Source of the DNA: a virus
Virus record (IMG/VR): IMGVR_UViG_3300027806_000035
Span: 1-64,000 of that record
Reading direction: 5' to 3' (one strand)
Length of the DNA stretch: 64,000 nt
Position numbers and translations under genes: made by a program. Below, piece by piece: positions 31,697 to 41,230 of this stretch. The notes beneath the pieces were generated by a model that worked only from the letters and a program-made list of their open reading frames with translations, did not search any database and was not told the origin of the DNA. Numbering within the stretch: position 1 is the stretch's first letter; every line of letters starts with the position of its first letter.

Positions 31697-32965
31697 CTAC
31701 TGCTGGAACACACCGACGTAGACGGTTCCTTTGTCGCAAAGGGGAAGAATTCTGTCCCTGCAATCAATGTTGTGGACGCGGATGCAGCCAAGTGTCGGGT
31801 GCAGTGTTTGACGTTCTGCCCATGCTCCAGGCCATCCACATGCACTCCCGCCGCCGTGCGTCATAATCCCAGCTCTGCCATTAACAGCTTCCTGATTTTC
31901 AAGCTCAATCATGTCGAATGAATACCAGCCATACGACTGAGCGGTATCTGATTGAGGGGGATTCGGATTAGTCTCGTAATCTCGGTAGATCTGACCGATC
32001 TTGTAAAGTCCCGGAGGTGTATCGCCACCGGTTCTCTTCCAGTCAGAGTGCTGGCCGCTTGCAAGGCAGGGAATCTTCCACAATAGATTGCCTTCGTGGT
32101 CGTATGCCTCCATGTCACGATCGCGATCATTGACAAGCAGGTAGCTGTCTCCAGGTTTGACGGGAGCAGCAATCTTGGGGCCGGTCAGACCTTCTTCCTC
32201 TTTGCCGCGAGGGTCAAGTCCTGCGGGTTTCGGCTTTTCTTCTTGAACGCCAGAAGGAATAGCTCGCGTTGCTTTTTCAAAGTAAGCTTCGCGTTCATCG
32301 AGCCCATTAGCTGGATCTCTACCATTCACTTTTGCGCTGACTTGCCTGCAGCTTGCGCCATTGTCAACAAAGGAATTGATGGCATTGAGATGCCACCAAA
32401 AACCAGCTGACGTGAACGGATACGTATTGGCAACATACTGGCAGCCAAGCATCACATCCTTGTCGCCAAGGAAGTCTGAAAGACGCTGATAGTTGTATCT
32501 GCCAGTGAGCTGCAATGCGCCGGCTCCCTTGAACCTTGGTCCATCGCCAACCTGGGTGTTGCCCAGATCCTTGCGCCCCTCGTAAGCGTCGCCAGACGCA
32601 AGCTCCATCATCCAGCGCAGGCCGCCGGATTCATGCGCCACCTGGGCCAAGAAGTGGCGGATCCTGGCCGGCGTGTTGATCGAGAACCGCTGCAGGCAGG
32701 CGTTCAGGTCATCGACCTGGGTCTGGCTCGGCATCCGGCCGAACACAACGGCTGCCTGGTGGATCGAAACCAGCTCCTTGCCGGTTGGCGCGTCCTGCTC
32801 GTCCCAGGCGCCGCTCCAGATCTCGTAGAGCTTCCCGTCCCGGTCAAGGGCGGCAGGCTCCACGGCGACCAGGCGGACCAAGGCTTCCTTGACGAAATCG
32901 CGATGGCGACGAAGCTCGGAATTCAGGTTGTCGGCAAAATCGGCAGGAACTGGTTGATTGCTCAT
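31697..32965 (-). CDS. Endolysin: GH19-like lysozyme plus L,D-transpeptidase-like domain
   Basis: A 422-residue protein in two parts. Residues about 65-235 look like a GH19 chitinase-type lysozyme: FLAQVAHESGGLRWMMELAS (with H111, E112 and E121), RFKGAGALQLTGRYNYQRLS, YPFTSAGFWWHLNAINSFVD. After a Lys/Pro linker, residues 270-422 carry an L,D-transpeptidase (YkuD)-like part: MTHGGG (H370), TLHPTLGCIRVHN (H389, C394). The usual SHGCIR is changed to TLGCIR. The enzyme probably cleaves or remodels peptidoglycan at lysis. It lies inside the fibre gene cluster. Confidence 0.75.
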   Translation of the reverse strand: MSNQPVPADFADNLNSELRRHRDFVKEALVRLVAVEPAALDRDGKLYEIWSGAWDEQDAPTGKELVSIHQAAVVFGRMPSQTQVDDLNACLQRFSINTPARIRHFLAQVAHESGGLRWMMELASGDAYEGRKDLGNTQVGDGPRFKGAGALQLTGRYNYQRLSDFLGDKDVMLGCQYVANTYPFTSAGFWWHLNAINSFVDNGASCRQVSAKVNGRDPANGLDEREAYFEKATRAIPSGVQEEKPKPAGLDPRGKEEEGLTGPKIAAPVKPGDSYLLVNDRDRDMEAYDHEGNLLWKIPCLASGQHSDWKRTGGDTPPGLYKIGQIYRDYETNPNPPQSDTAQSYGWYSFDMIELENQEAVNGRAGIMTHGGGSACGWPGAWAERQTLHPTLGCIRVHNIDCRDRILPLCDKGTVYVGVFQQ

Positions 32966-32984
32966 TGCTTGGTATGGGAGTGAT

Positions 32985-35900
32985 TCAAACCTTCACGACA
33001 ACGATCATGCCATGAGCTTCGTGCTCGTTGATCAGCGAGCTTGCGGATGGCGATCCAGCAGGGGCGAACTGCTTGTAGAGATAGTAGATGTTGTGCAGCC
33101 CTGGCGGCATTGCTTTCGCCCACTGCGAACCAGAGGTTGTATCAACGGTTCTGTTTTCTCCATAGAAAGCGTCGGCAGCTGGCGACGATTGACTGTTGAC
33201 ACCTGGCGCAACGTAAGCAATCACGTTGTTTACGTCAGTGGTTGGGTTGTTGTAAATATCAAGAAATGCCGTCACGAGCGTATTGGATGCCTGCACCCAG
33301 CTAATTCTTGGAGCAACGGGATAGACAGACGAAGGAGCGACGGACCAGTTAAGGCTTGGGACGTTCCAAGAATTCCCAAAGAAGTAAACAGCCCGAGCGT
33401 CGTACAGGTTGTAGAAGTTGGCTAAGTAGATGCGGGGGAAGTTGGCACTCCCAGATCCCTGAATCGTTCCGCCAAGGTCAATCGTGCTAGTTCCGGCCGA
33501 GGTAGTGCGAAGCACGCCAACAAAGCGTCTGGACGGATCACCATTTTTCACGATCACGCCGTCTCTGTCGCCCCTGGTTGGCATGACGGTATCACTTGGC
33601 CATGCCGTATAGTCAACTGCGAGTGTTGGACTTTGGGTGCTTCCAGCGTTATACAGGTAAATGTCGTAATTCCTGTTTGCAATGTTTGCTGGTGCAAAGC
33701 CGTTTCCAGCGTTGCCGGTCAGAAGGCTGAAGGCCTGCAGTCCAGAGAATCTGACAACCTGCCAACGCAGTGTTGCAGTGCTGTAAAGAGCAATCTCATT
33801 GCCGTTAAAAGGATGGACGTAGAGAGTTGTCGAATTCAGCTGGTTCTCCCCTGGCGTGCTTGAAGAAGATGAGAGGCTGAGTCGCAGGTTGACAACAGAC
33901 TTGACCGCATCACCAAGAGTTTCAATTAGTGTTGCAGGGGTGATGGCAAGATCATTACGCACAAACTCTTGAGCCTCAAGGCTGGTCGCAATCTCAATCG
34001 CACCCCTCTGAGAAGTGCTTGCGGCTGGAAGTTCTGGCAGGACGCCGCCAAATCCATTTACACCTCCCCAGTTGGGTGAACCACTGATCGTCGCATTGCC
34101 AAGATTCAGTCCGTTGTTGACGGTGAGTGTATTGACGGCAAGTTGATCAAAGAAAGTTGGGAATGCAATTTCGTCAATCGGAACATTGGAGTCGCCGATC
34201 GCCTCAAAGGAGATCTCATTGCCAGTGGCGAGATCCTGCAGGCCCTGCGGAGTTACAAGCAGCCCCTCTTCGTTGAAGCCACTTGCGTACACCCGACCAC
34301 CATCTTGATTGGTGAAGTAATAGGTGAACTTGTTGACAGCGCTCAGTTCAAGTTGGTACTCGGGCAGTGCCTTTGTGTAATTCAGCGTGCCGGCCCATTC
34401 CCAAGCATGGCCGAACAGGCGAATGTTCGACGGGCGGCGGAACTCAACAGGCCAGTTGCTCCAGCTCGTTGCAGCACCAGATGGAGCGGCAATGCCATCA
34501 AGAGCTGCATTTGGATTGCGCTCACGGGTGGCGGCAACCTTCGGTAGCAAGATTGTGTGAGCGTTTGACGAGCTGAAGCCAAGGCTCATCAGGAACGAAT
34601 GAATACCGAGATAGTCGGTGGCGGATCTGTACTGAGCCTGAATCAGCGAATCAGACGACCAAACAGTTGTGAGGTTATAGCCGCAATTGATCGTGCCATC
34701 GTTGGCATCGGTGTCGTTGTCAAAGATGACAGCAGGCTGACTGTTCTTCCAGTAATCCTCAGGGTTGTAGAGGGTGTCCATGTGGACATAGGCCTGTTCC
34801 CACTTTTCGAGAGAGAATGAGGTATCGGTGTTCTGAATCTTGCAGCTCCACTTCTTGCCCTGGTAGGAAACGCAGTCGCCGGGACGATACAGCTGTCCAG
34901 AGAGCCAGTTGCGAAGCGGATTGCTACGACGAAGCTCAACGGACGCTGAACGAGTCACGCCATTCTGTTCGGGAGCAACAGAGTTGCCGATAGCAACAGT
35001 GAGAATTGCGCTATCTGGAATGTTGCCAACGATACCACTGCTACCAGGGCTGGTCTGCAGGATGTAGTCACGAACTGGAGTCCGCGACAGGACATTGGTA
35101 TTGTTGACGCGCAGCGAATAGCGGCGTTCGTCAATCGAGCGCGTATCTTGCAGGCGGCGAACGTAGATCCTTGCGCCAGCCAGATCGGGCCAGCTCTGGC
35201 CAGTGCTCAGGCCTTGCGAGTTCAGAATCGCATCGCCAGGCTTGATGCCGTTCTGATCTTGAAAGACAGCGGTAACAGTGATGACATCGGGCTGCGCCGG
35301 ATTCCATGCAGTTCCGGTAAGACGAGCGCGATAGTCAAGTCCTCTTGCATTTTCAATCCAGATGAAGGAGTTGCCCTTCAGCGAGTATCCGTCACGCGCA
35401 AGTGATGCAGGGGTTCCTGGGCTGGAAATGCTGTCAGTCAGTGGAACTGTCAGCGTGATTGAGGTTGCGTTGTTTGCGACACCTTCGTCAACGACGCCAA
35501 GATAGATCTTGCGAACGTTGTTGCGCTTTTCTGTCAGATCGGTTGCAACACGGATTGATCCGACGTTCCAGTTCGAGTCACTGACAAATGCGGCATTCTT
35601 ATAGCCCTCGGCGATCGCAGCGCATCCGCCGAAGTTGCTGTTGCTATTTGTGATAGTGATTTCACCACCGGAATCAACCCAGTGGTGGACACCTTGGCCA
35701 ATCGCAAAAACGGAAACCTCTTGGATGATCGCATCGTTGATGCAGCGAATATGGAAGCTCCGGCGTGCCGGATTCATCCGCACATCATCGGGATCACTGT
35801 TGATCAGGTCGTTGTAGCCAGTGAAGTAGTTGCCCCACTGCGGACTCTGATTCGATGCGTATTTCTGCCAGCAGGACAGGTCGCGCTGCAGGCTGACGCC

Positions 35901-36926
35901 AGTGAACTGCGCCGTCACCATCGACTTAAAGCCGGAAGGCTTGGAGCCGTCAGCAAAAATGCCGCAGATACCGTAGTTGCTTCGGATTGAGCAGTTGAAG
36001 ATGTACGGAGAAGCGGAGAGAGTCGTATCAGTGTTGATTGTCTGAGCGCCAGACGCTGGCCTGGGGCCGACAATTTCGTATTCGGCCGTGCGCGTTACGG
36101 CAAGGCTGTTGTCAAGATTGCCGGTATTGTTGACGCCACCGAATGCCTGAACGATTTTGGCATAGAATTCATCAAGCTCAGCCTTACTTGCAAACTGAAA
36201 GCAGTCCAGTAGATGGTGCGAGGATGTGCTGCCGACTTGATCCATGAAGGTCATGCCGAAGTAGTATCCAGCGCCAGTCACCTTGAAGATGGCTCGGCGG
36301 TTGCTGCAGTCGGATGCCTCGTCAGCAGGCGCCGGAACCGAGCCAGGCCGAACGATCGTCTTGCGGAGGTCGATGTTGCACAGGCTCGCGCCACGGACCA
36401 GCAGGATGCCCCCGGTGCCGGAGGGGTTGAAAGCCTCCAGCTCCGCATCCGTGGGATCCTTGCCGTTCTCCCACTCGCTCACGGACGCAGCCCCGGCGCC
36501 ATTCAGGGCGTAGGAGACGCCAGGGGACAGGAAAATGCTGACGAGATCAGTATTTGCAAGAGGATTTTCGTAGTATGACTTGGCGGTGATGATACCGGCT
36601 TCAATAACAGCGCGGTTGATTGTCTTGAAGGGCCTTGCCGGTGTGTAACCGCATTCCAGGCGCTGAAGTTCAATGCGCTCAGTCGCTGATCCGCTTGTTG
36701 AGTAACTTCCGCTTACGAATCTATCACTGCCGATATATGGATTGACGTACAGGACATAGGGTGCGGACAGCGGATCACTGATGACAGCGCCAGAGCCAAT
36801 TTCAGCGCCGCCGCTCAGCTGGCGAACAGCATCGGTGATCGCTGCAACCTGAGCGCGAACAGTGCCTTGCGAGCTGTTGATGTTGTCGAAAGAGCCGACC
36901 TGGCCACTGCGGACAATCTTGGTCAC
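32985..36926 (-). CDS. Large tail fibre/virion protein with DUF1565-like N-terminus (1313 aa)
   Basis: It starts at GTG 36926. The N-terminus (APYVLYVNPYIGSDRFVSGS, YTPARPFKTINRAVIEAGII) is the DUF1565-like start of a right-handed beta helix, a segment also seen in cyanophage structural proteins. Long beta-helix and beta-solenoid regions follow, as does a peptide rich in Asn and Ser. It probably forms a large fibre or tailspike. The segment 36290-36540 has much higher GC than its flanks. Confidence 0.75.
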   Translation of the reverse strand: MTKIVRSGQVGSFDNINSSQGTVRAQVAAITDAVRQLSGGAEIGSGAVISDPLSAPYVLYVNPYIGSDRFVSGSYSTSGSATERIELQRLECGYTPARPFKTINRAVIEAGIITAKSYYENPLANTDLVSIFLSPGVSYALNGAGAASVSEWENGKDPTDAELEAFNPSGTGGILLVRGASLCNIDLRKTIVRPGSVPAPADEASDCSNRRAIFKVTGAGYYFGMTFMDQVGSTSSHHLLDCFQFASKAELDEFYAKIVQAFGGVNNTGNLDNSLAVTRTAEYEIVGPRPASGAQTINTDTTLSASPYIFNCSIRSNYGICGIFADGSKPSGFKSMVTAQFTGVSLQRDLSCWQKYASNQSPQWGNYFTGYNDLINSDPDDVRMNPARRSFHIRCINDAIIQEVSVFAIGQGVHHWVDSGGEITITNSNSNFGGCAAIAEGYKNAAFVSDSNWNVGSIRVATDLTEKRNNVRKIYLGVVDEGVANNATSITLTVPLTDSISSPGTPASLARDGYSLKGNSFIWIENARGLDYRARLTGTAWNPAQPDVITVTAVFQDQNGIKPGDAILNSQGLSTGQSWPDLAGARIYVRRLQDTRSIDERRYSLRVNNTNVLSRTPVRDYILQTSPGSSGIVGNIPDSAILTVAIGNSVAPEQNGVTRSASVELRRSNPLRNWLSGQLYRPGDCVSYQGKKWSCKIQNTDTSFSLEKWEQAYVHMDTLYNPEDYWKNSQPAVIFDNDTDANDGTINCGYNLTTVWSSDSLIQAQYRSATDYLGIHSFLMSLGFSSSNAHTILLPKVAATRERNPNAALDGIAAPSGAATSWSNWPVEFRRPSNIRLFGHAWEWAGTLNYTKALPEYQLELSAVNKFTYYFTNQDGGRVYASGFNEEGLLVTPQGLQDLATGNEISFEAIGDSNVPIDEIAFPTFFDQLAVNTLTVNNGLNLGNATISGSPNWGGVNGFGGVLPELPAASTSQRGAIEIATSLEAQEFVRNDLAITPATLIETLGDAVKSVVNLRLSLSSSSSTPGENQLNSTTLYVHPFNGNEIALYSTATLRWQVVRFSGLQAFSLLTGNAGNGFAPANIANRNYDIYLYNAGSTQSPTLAVDYTAWPSDTVMPTRGDRDGVIVKNGDPSRRFVGVLRTTSAGTSTIDLGGTIQGSGSANFPRIYLANFYNLYDARAVYFFGNSWNVPSLNWSVAPSSVYPVAPRISWVQASNTLVTAFLDIYNNPTTDVNNVIAYVAPGVNSQSSPAADAFYGENRTVDTTSGSQWAKAMPPGLHNIYYLYKQFAPAGSPSASSLINEHEAHGMIVVVKV

Positions 36927-36985
36927 AGCACAAGCGCGTCAATACGCACAGTGTAGATGCGCTGAGATTGAGCCAGTTGGCAAGT

Positions 36986-38146
36986 CTAGGAGAAGGGGCC
37001 GATCAATGGCTTGATGCCAATTCCATCTTTATCCTTGACGACGACGAACTGAGAAGAGTAGTTGATCGCTTCGTCTACGGAAGCTCCGATTTCACCGGGG
37101 CCAAGCAGAATGTCGGCTTCAATCCATACGGCATCCTCTTTCTCGCAACCAACGGATCGCTGATCCTGAACGCGAAGGCGGACTCTTGCCTTTGATCCAG
37201 TTTCGGTCATCAACATCAACCTGATGAAGCCTCTTGCATCAAAACTGCCAGAGCCTGGATTGCTGACAGGTATGAATCCATTGAAGCTTCCAGATCCCCT
37301 GACCACATCTTTGACGCTATCACCAAAGTCTTCGCCAATAGCAGTCGTGTCGAGAACTGTTGGATCGGTTTGCAGCGTCCATTCGCGGCAGCCAACAAGA
37401 ATCGACCAGCCACGCTGCTCCGGGTCATCGGCAACGCTTGTCATTTCTTCCGGTAGGTCGATATAAGCGCTTGCCCCCTGCTCTCGTTGAGGCATTTCCT
37501 CAAACAGAAACTCTCCAAGAGCTTCAAACGCAATTTGGTAGTCGGTTGACGAGCTGTAGGGAGCAATCAGCAGATTTTTGTAGTCAACATTTGAGAAAGT
37601 GATTAACTGGTCTGGACTTCTATTGATCGCTCCGTTTTCAGAGGTATAAAAAGTAATGCGATCAAGCTGATCACGATTGACGTAGGCTTCAATCACCCGG
37701 TCAAAACCTGTCGTCAGCTGCGTTTCCCAAAAACCGGCGGAAATCGTGTAAGCGAAGAAGTCGTCAGCGGGATCCTGAAGCGTGCCAGGAACAATGAAGT
37801 CATCGGCTGGATCACCAGGTGTCCCTGGATTGACCATCAGCGGTGCAACGTCTGACTTCCAGAAAATCGTGTTTCCGCTTCCCCTGTGAGCGGTTTCAGG
37901 CCCCTGTGCCCAGCTACTGCCACCCCAAAATCTGTGCCCTTCTGGACACGGGGCGTATTGCTGGCTGGAGGTTCTTACAGGAAAGCCGAGGTACGAATAG
38001 ATCAGGACTCTCTGGCCGGTCCAGAAAGCCTTGTCTTGGCAGAAGATCGCATTGGATCCAGCCCTGCTGGACTGCGGGAAAACGGTGGGCTCAGGCCATT
38101 CCCGGCTGAGCTGCACATAGCCGCCGTAGCCAAGAATGACAGACAT
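36986..38146 (-). CDS. Virion structural protein (386 aa)
   Basis: It starts MSVILGYGGYVQLSREWPEP and is rich in beta strands and aromatic residues (FWGGSSWAQGPETAHRGSGN, YTISAGFWETQLTTGFDRVI). The position between fibre genes and small tail-tube-like proteins makes a minor tail or baseplate-like role likely. Its start overlaps the stop of the 133-residue gene by one base. Family not recognised. Confidence 0.6.
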   Translation of the reverse strand: MSVILGYGGYVQLSREWPEPTVFPQSSRAGSNAIFCQDKAFWTGQRVLIYSYLGFPVRTSSQQYAPCPEGHRFWGGSSWAQGPETAHRGSGNTIFWKSDVAPLMVNPGTPGDPADDFIVPGTLQDPADDFFAYTISAGFWETQLTTGFDRVIEAYVNRDQLDRITFYTSENGAINRSPDQLITFSNVDYKNLLIAPYSSSTDYQIAFEALGEFLFEEMPQREQGASAYIDLPEEMTSVADDPEQRGWSILVGCREWTLQTDPTVLDTTAIGEDFGDSVKDVVRGSGSFNGFIPVSNPGSGSFDARGFIRLMLMTETGSKARVRLRVQDQRSVGCEKEDAVWIEADILLGPGEIGASVDEAINYSSQFVVVKDKDGIGIKPLIGPFS

Positions 38147-38547
38147 CAGAAGGAACCGGTGATAGGACCGCTGAACTGAATCGAGATGCTGATGCGCAGC
38201 AGATCACCAACAGAAACAGATGCACCGCGAGAGGTGATGATTGCCGTTCCTTCACGCGAGCCGTTGCTGGTATTCTTGATCCACTCAATCTTCAGCGTAC
38301 CATCGGTCGTGTTGTTTTGATCAATGGCGTTGATCAGTCCTGCAGCAACCGAATCAGATGGATCGTAAAACAGTGTACCAGAAAACGTGTTATTCCTCAG
38401 CTTGCTGCTGACGTATGTTCGATCGCTGGCACCAAGCGCCGTAGTTTCAAGTGCGGGCTTCTCGGTTGGCTGTTCAGCAGAAATGAAGCTGCCGACATGC
38501 TGGCCGTTCCAGTAGACGTATGCGTCTGCGCCGGTTGCAATGCCCAT
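38146..38547 (-). CDS. Tail-tube-like structural protein (133 aa)
   Basis: A compact beta protein: MGIATGADAYVYWNGQHVGS, FISAEQPTEKPALETTALGA, NTFSGTLFYDPSDSVAAGLI, and LLRISISIQFSGPITGSF at the end. The pattern (short strands, GTLFYDPSD, C-terminal ISIQFSGP) resembles phage tail tube proteins. The major tail protein is a different gene at 56053-56805, so this may be a tail-tip or second tube protein. Confidence 0.6.
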   Translation of the reverse strand: MGIATGADAYVYWNGQHVGSFISAEQPTEKPALETTALGASDRTYVSSKLRNNTFSGTLFYDPSDSVAAGLINAIDQNNTTDGTLKIEWIKNTSNGSREGTAIITSRGASVSVGDLLRISISIQFSGPITGSF

Positions 38548-38601
38548 TGGACTTGAATACTTTGCCTCATTCTACCGCCCTTGGTCAAAGCTGGCTAACA
38601 G

Positions 38602-38838
38602 CTAGTTGAGCCCCCTTGGCCATATCTGGCCAGTTGTTGGAACTGAGCCACCTCCTCCACCGCCACCGCTACCGGAGATTTCAATGTTCATAAAGTAGGT
38701 TGGCCCCGTTCCATCTTGCTGAAAGCGTTTGTAGTTTACACGCACTGTTCCTTCAGTGCTTCCGCTAACAAGTGACACACTTGAAGCTGAAAGCGAAGTC
38801 GTAGCCTGATTCGGTGGATCCTGGTTAAATATCGCCAT
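38602..38838 (-). CDS. Small hypothetical protein with Gly-rich stretch (78 aa)
   Basis: It starts MAIFNQDPPNQATTSLSASS and has a short beta part (TEGTVRVNYKRFQQDG) and a run of Gly (GSGGGGGGGS) near the end. It is probably a virion decoration or connector. Coupled to the preceding gene by a one-base overlap. Confidence 0.55.
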   Translation of the reverse strand: MAIFNQDPPNQATTSLSASSVSLVSGSTEGTVRVNYKRFQQDGTGPTYFMNIEISGSGGGGGGGSVPTTGQIWPRGLN

Positions 38839-39857
38839 CAGATAATCCTTGCCCCAAAAGCCATGGAGGCCGACGTGTTGGCGCCACTACCGTTCAGCCT
38901 GAGAAGAATTTCCCATTCTTCAACTCCAGCTGTTACCACGAAGGTATCGCCAATCCCAAGTGTGTTATTCACGTATGTTGGAATAATCCCAAAATCTGAT
39001 GGGAGCTGTGAATTGTTCATGTAAAAAGAGTAGGGGACTCCGGTTACAATCGGATTGTAGTTGCTTGTGTAAGCCGGATTTCCAGAAGCTACCGCATTTG
39101 GTATGAGCAGGGAAAACGCTGTAGAGTTTCCACCTGCGTAAGTCATGGGAATTGGCAGGCTGCTTACATAGTTTGTTGATCTTCCTGGGATTGAGTAGCT
39201 TGACACGCACGTACTGAAATCAGCCCCAGAGCTAGTCGTTCCAGCAATAATTGATCCAGCTCCATAAGATCTTCTCAATGTAAACAATGAATTGAATGAG
39301 AGTGTTTGACTTGCGTTTGAGGTGGAGATTACTGGAGTAATGAAATGCGAGAAAAACGTTTTATCAAGATCCATCCAGCTAGCCACCTGATGGCTTGGAT
39401 GTGAGATAGTAAATACAATATTTTGCGTTGTGCTTTGCTTGAGCACAAAGTAAGAATGCGTATTATTTACCTGAGATGTGTAACGCAAAAGTTCTGCGTT
39501 AGTTGCAGTGGACATGCTGCCAGAGTGCATCTGCCTTCCAGATGGAGAGCTGGTAGTATTCGAGAAAAAATCAAGCCATAGGGTTCCAGTCGGAACATTT
39601 GTTGAAGTATTCCATCCAGTTGTAACTTGAAACCAAAACCCAGCAGTTGTAAACTGGAACCAGTAGAAGCAGTCTCCGTAAACCTTTCCGGCTGAGTATG
39701 TAATTCTGAGAACTCTGTTTAGAGTGCTGCCAGACGTAAAGGCTGAGTGCCAGTCCGACATCAAACCAGCATCAATAAAGGCAGACCTGAACGCATCTGC
39801 AAGCTGTGTTGCAGTCCAAGTGGCCGTAAGTGAATAGGTCTGCTTGGTGACTGGCAT
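38838..39857 (-). CDS. Virion structural protein (339 aa)
   Basis: It starts MPVTKQTYSLTATWTATQLA. Thr/Ser/Asn-rich and aromatic (FYWFQFTTAGFWFQVTTGWN), with long beta stretches; the end (VEEWEILLRLNGSGANTSAS) is a short beta domain. It lies in the fibre/baseplate cluster and is probably a minor tail protein. No family recognised. Confidence 0.55.
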   Translation of the reverse strand: MPVTKQTYSLTATWTATQLADAFRSAFIDAGLMSDWHSAFTSGSTLNRVLRITYSAGKVYGDCFYWFQFTTAGFWFQVTTGWNTSTNVPTGTLWLDFFSNTTSSPSGRQMHSGSMSTATNAELLRYTSQVNNTHSYFVLKQSTTQNIVFTISHPSHQVASWMDLDKTFFSHFITPVISTSNASQTLSFNSLFTLRRSYGAGSIIAGTTSSGADFSTCVSSYSIPGRSTNYVSSLPIPMTYAGGNSTAFSLLIPNAVASGNPAYTSNYNPIVTGVPYSFYMNNSQLPSDFGIIPTYVNNTLGIGDTFVVTAGVEEWEILLRLNGSGANTSASMAFGARII

Positions 39858-39859
39858 GA

Positions 39860-41230
39860 TCAGCTGTTGAAGGAAAGAATTGAGAACTGAAGGGCCAGCG
39901 CCCTGGTCACTGTATCAGTATTCTGAACCCTGAGGTACACAAGGCCAGCTGTCGGCTGAACGAGTGGGACTGGCGAGAGTCGGATGGTTTGTGGTGTCGC
40001 CGTGGTTACAAGTTCTGCGTAATACTCGCTACCAGCTAACGGCAGTGTGCCGCCTGGATTTGTTCTTGCATCAGCGGCGCGTGCAGCACTGGTCCCGTAC
40101 ACTCTAATCCAAGCTGGAGTGGATGCAGTAAGGCTCAGCAGCTGAAACAGGCTGTTGCTTGACAGCGTGAAGTCTGCGCTGGCGCCAGCTGCAAGCGATC
40201 CTGTCGTATGCGTAAGCGTACCCGCTGAAACACCGGTTCCAGGCGGCTGAGCCCACGTACCATCGGCCCTCAGATAGTTTGATGTTCCGCCACCGCTTGC
40301 GGGTGCAAGACCGGCATCGCCACTGGAAACAAGTGGGAGTGTCGCATCATTGCCGGTGCTGCTCTGAAGTAGCCTGATTGACGGTGTATATGACAGATCA
40401 GTAGAAGATTGCGGAGGCGCCGCCCATGTGCCATCTGCTCTCAGGAAATTGGTAGTGCCACCACCAGAAGACGGTGCAAGGCCGGGGTCAGCGCTAGATA
40501 CAAGCGGCAGCGTAACATCATCGCCAGTGCTACTTGCAAGCAGCCTTGTTGACGGCGTATAGGCAAGGTTTGTTGGAACATTCGGCTGTGCGCCAACTTC
40601 AATGTTGTCCAGCTTCAACTTATCGTTCTTCGACATCCCGCCATCGGCCGTCTGGGTGGCCATGGGCAGGGAGAGCACCGGATTGGTGCCCCCGGTCGAG
40701 CTGAGGGGTGCTTCGGCGCTGACGCTGGTGACGTACTGGGTCGGCTGGACCGTGCCGCCTCCAGGGCCTCCTGGCGTTGGCAGAGGGGCCGGCAGGATCG
40801 GCGTGGTCGATGAACCGGTGGAGTCCGGCATGAGCCGAGCCGCCAGCTCCATCGACATATTTGATACTTCTGCGCCACCCTCCACGCGATTGATACGTGG
40901 TGGGGAGTCTTCAATAAAGTACCAGAGAAGCCCAGGATAGGCCGAGCCATCAAGAAACAGCCTCAGGTCATCACCAGCACCACGAAAAAAGCTTTCGTAA
41001 AAGGCAATCGGCGCAAGTCCCCTTGAGTTGATGCAGGTGAGCAGCACCTGGGCGCACAGATAGTTCGAGATATTCCTGAATTCAACTGTAAGCCTGCCAT
41101 CGTATTGACGATTGCCAAACTTGCGTCTTGACGAAACGCCGCCAAGACTTGTATCGGACCCCACCGGAAAGCGCGGGGCCACAAAATCCATTGACGAAGG
41201 GGTGATGTCTGGGAACTGTACGAAGTTCAT
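39860..41230 (-). CDS. Tail fibre-like protein with repeats shared with the 827-residue fibre
   Basis: A 456-residue protein. The N-terminal part (MNFVQFPDITPSSMDFVAPR) resembles a small tail protein. After a Pro/Gly linker it has SAEAPLSSTGGTNPVLSLPM and two near-identical copies of the block (SS)GGGTTNFLRADGTWAAPP, SSTG(D/N)DATLPLVSSGDAG. The same block occurs once in the 827-residue fibre. The start overlaps the J-like gene's stop as ATGA. Fibre domain exchange is likely. Confidence 0.7.
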   Translation of the reverse strand: MNFVQFPDITPSSMDFVAPRFPVGSDTSLGGVSSRRKFGNRQYDGRLTVEFRNISNYLCAQVLLTCINSRGLAPIAFYESFFRGAGDDLRLFLDGSAYPGLLWYFIEDSPPRINRVEGGAEVSNMSMELAARLMPDSTGSSTTPILPAPLPTPGGPGGGTVQPTQYVTSVSAEAPLSSTGGTNPVLSLPMATQTADGGMSKNDKLKLDNIEVGAQPNVPTNLAYTPSTRLLASSTGDDVTLPLVSSADPGLAPSSGGGTTNFLRADGTWAAPPQSSTDLSYTPSIRLLQSSTGNDATLPLVSSGDAGLAPASGGGTSNYLRADGTWAQPPGTGVSAGTLTHTTGSLAAGASADFTLSSNSLFQLLSLTASTPAWIRVYGTSAARAADARTNPGGTLPLAGSEYYAELVTTATPQTIRLSPVPLVQPTAGLVYLRVQNTDTVTRALALQFSILSFNS

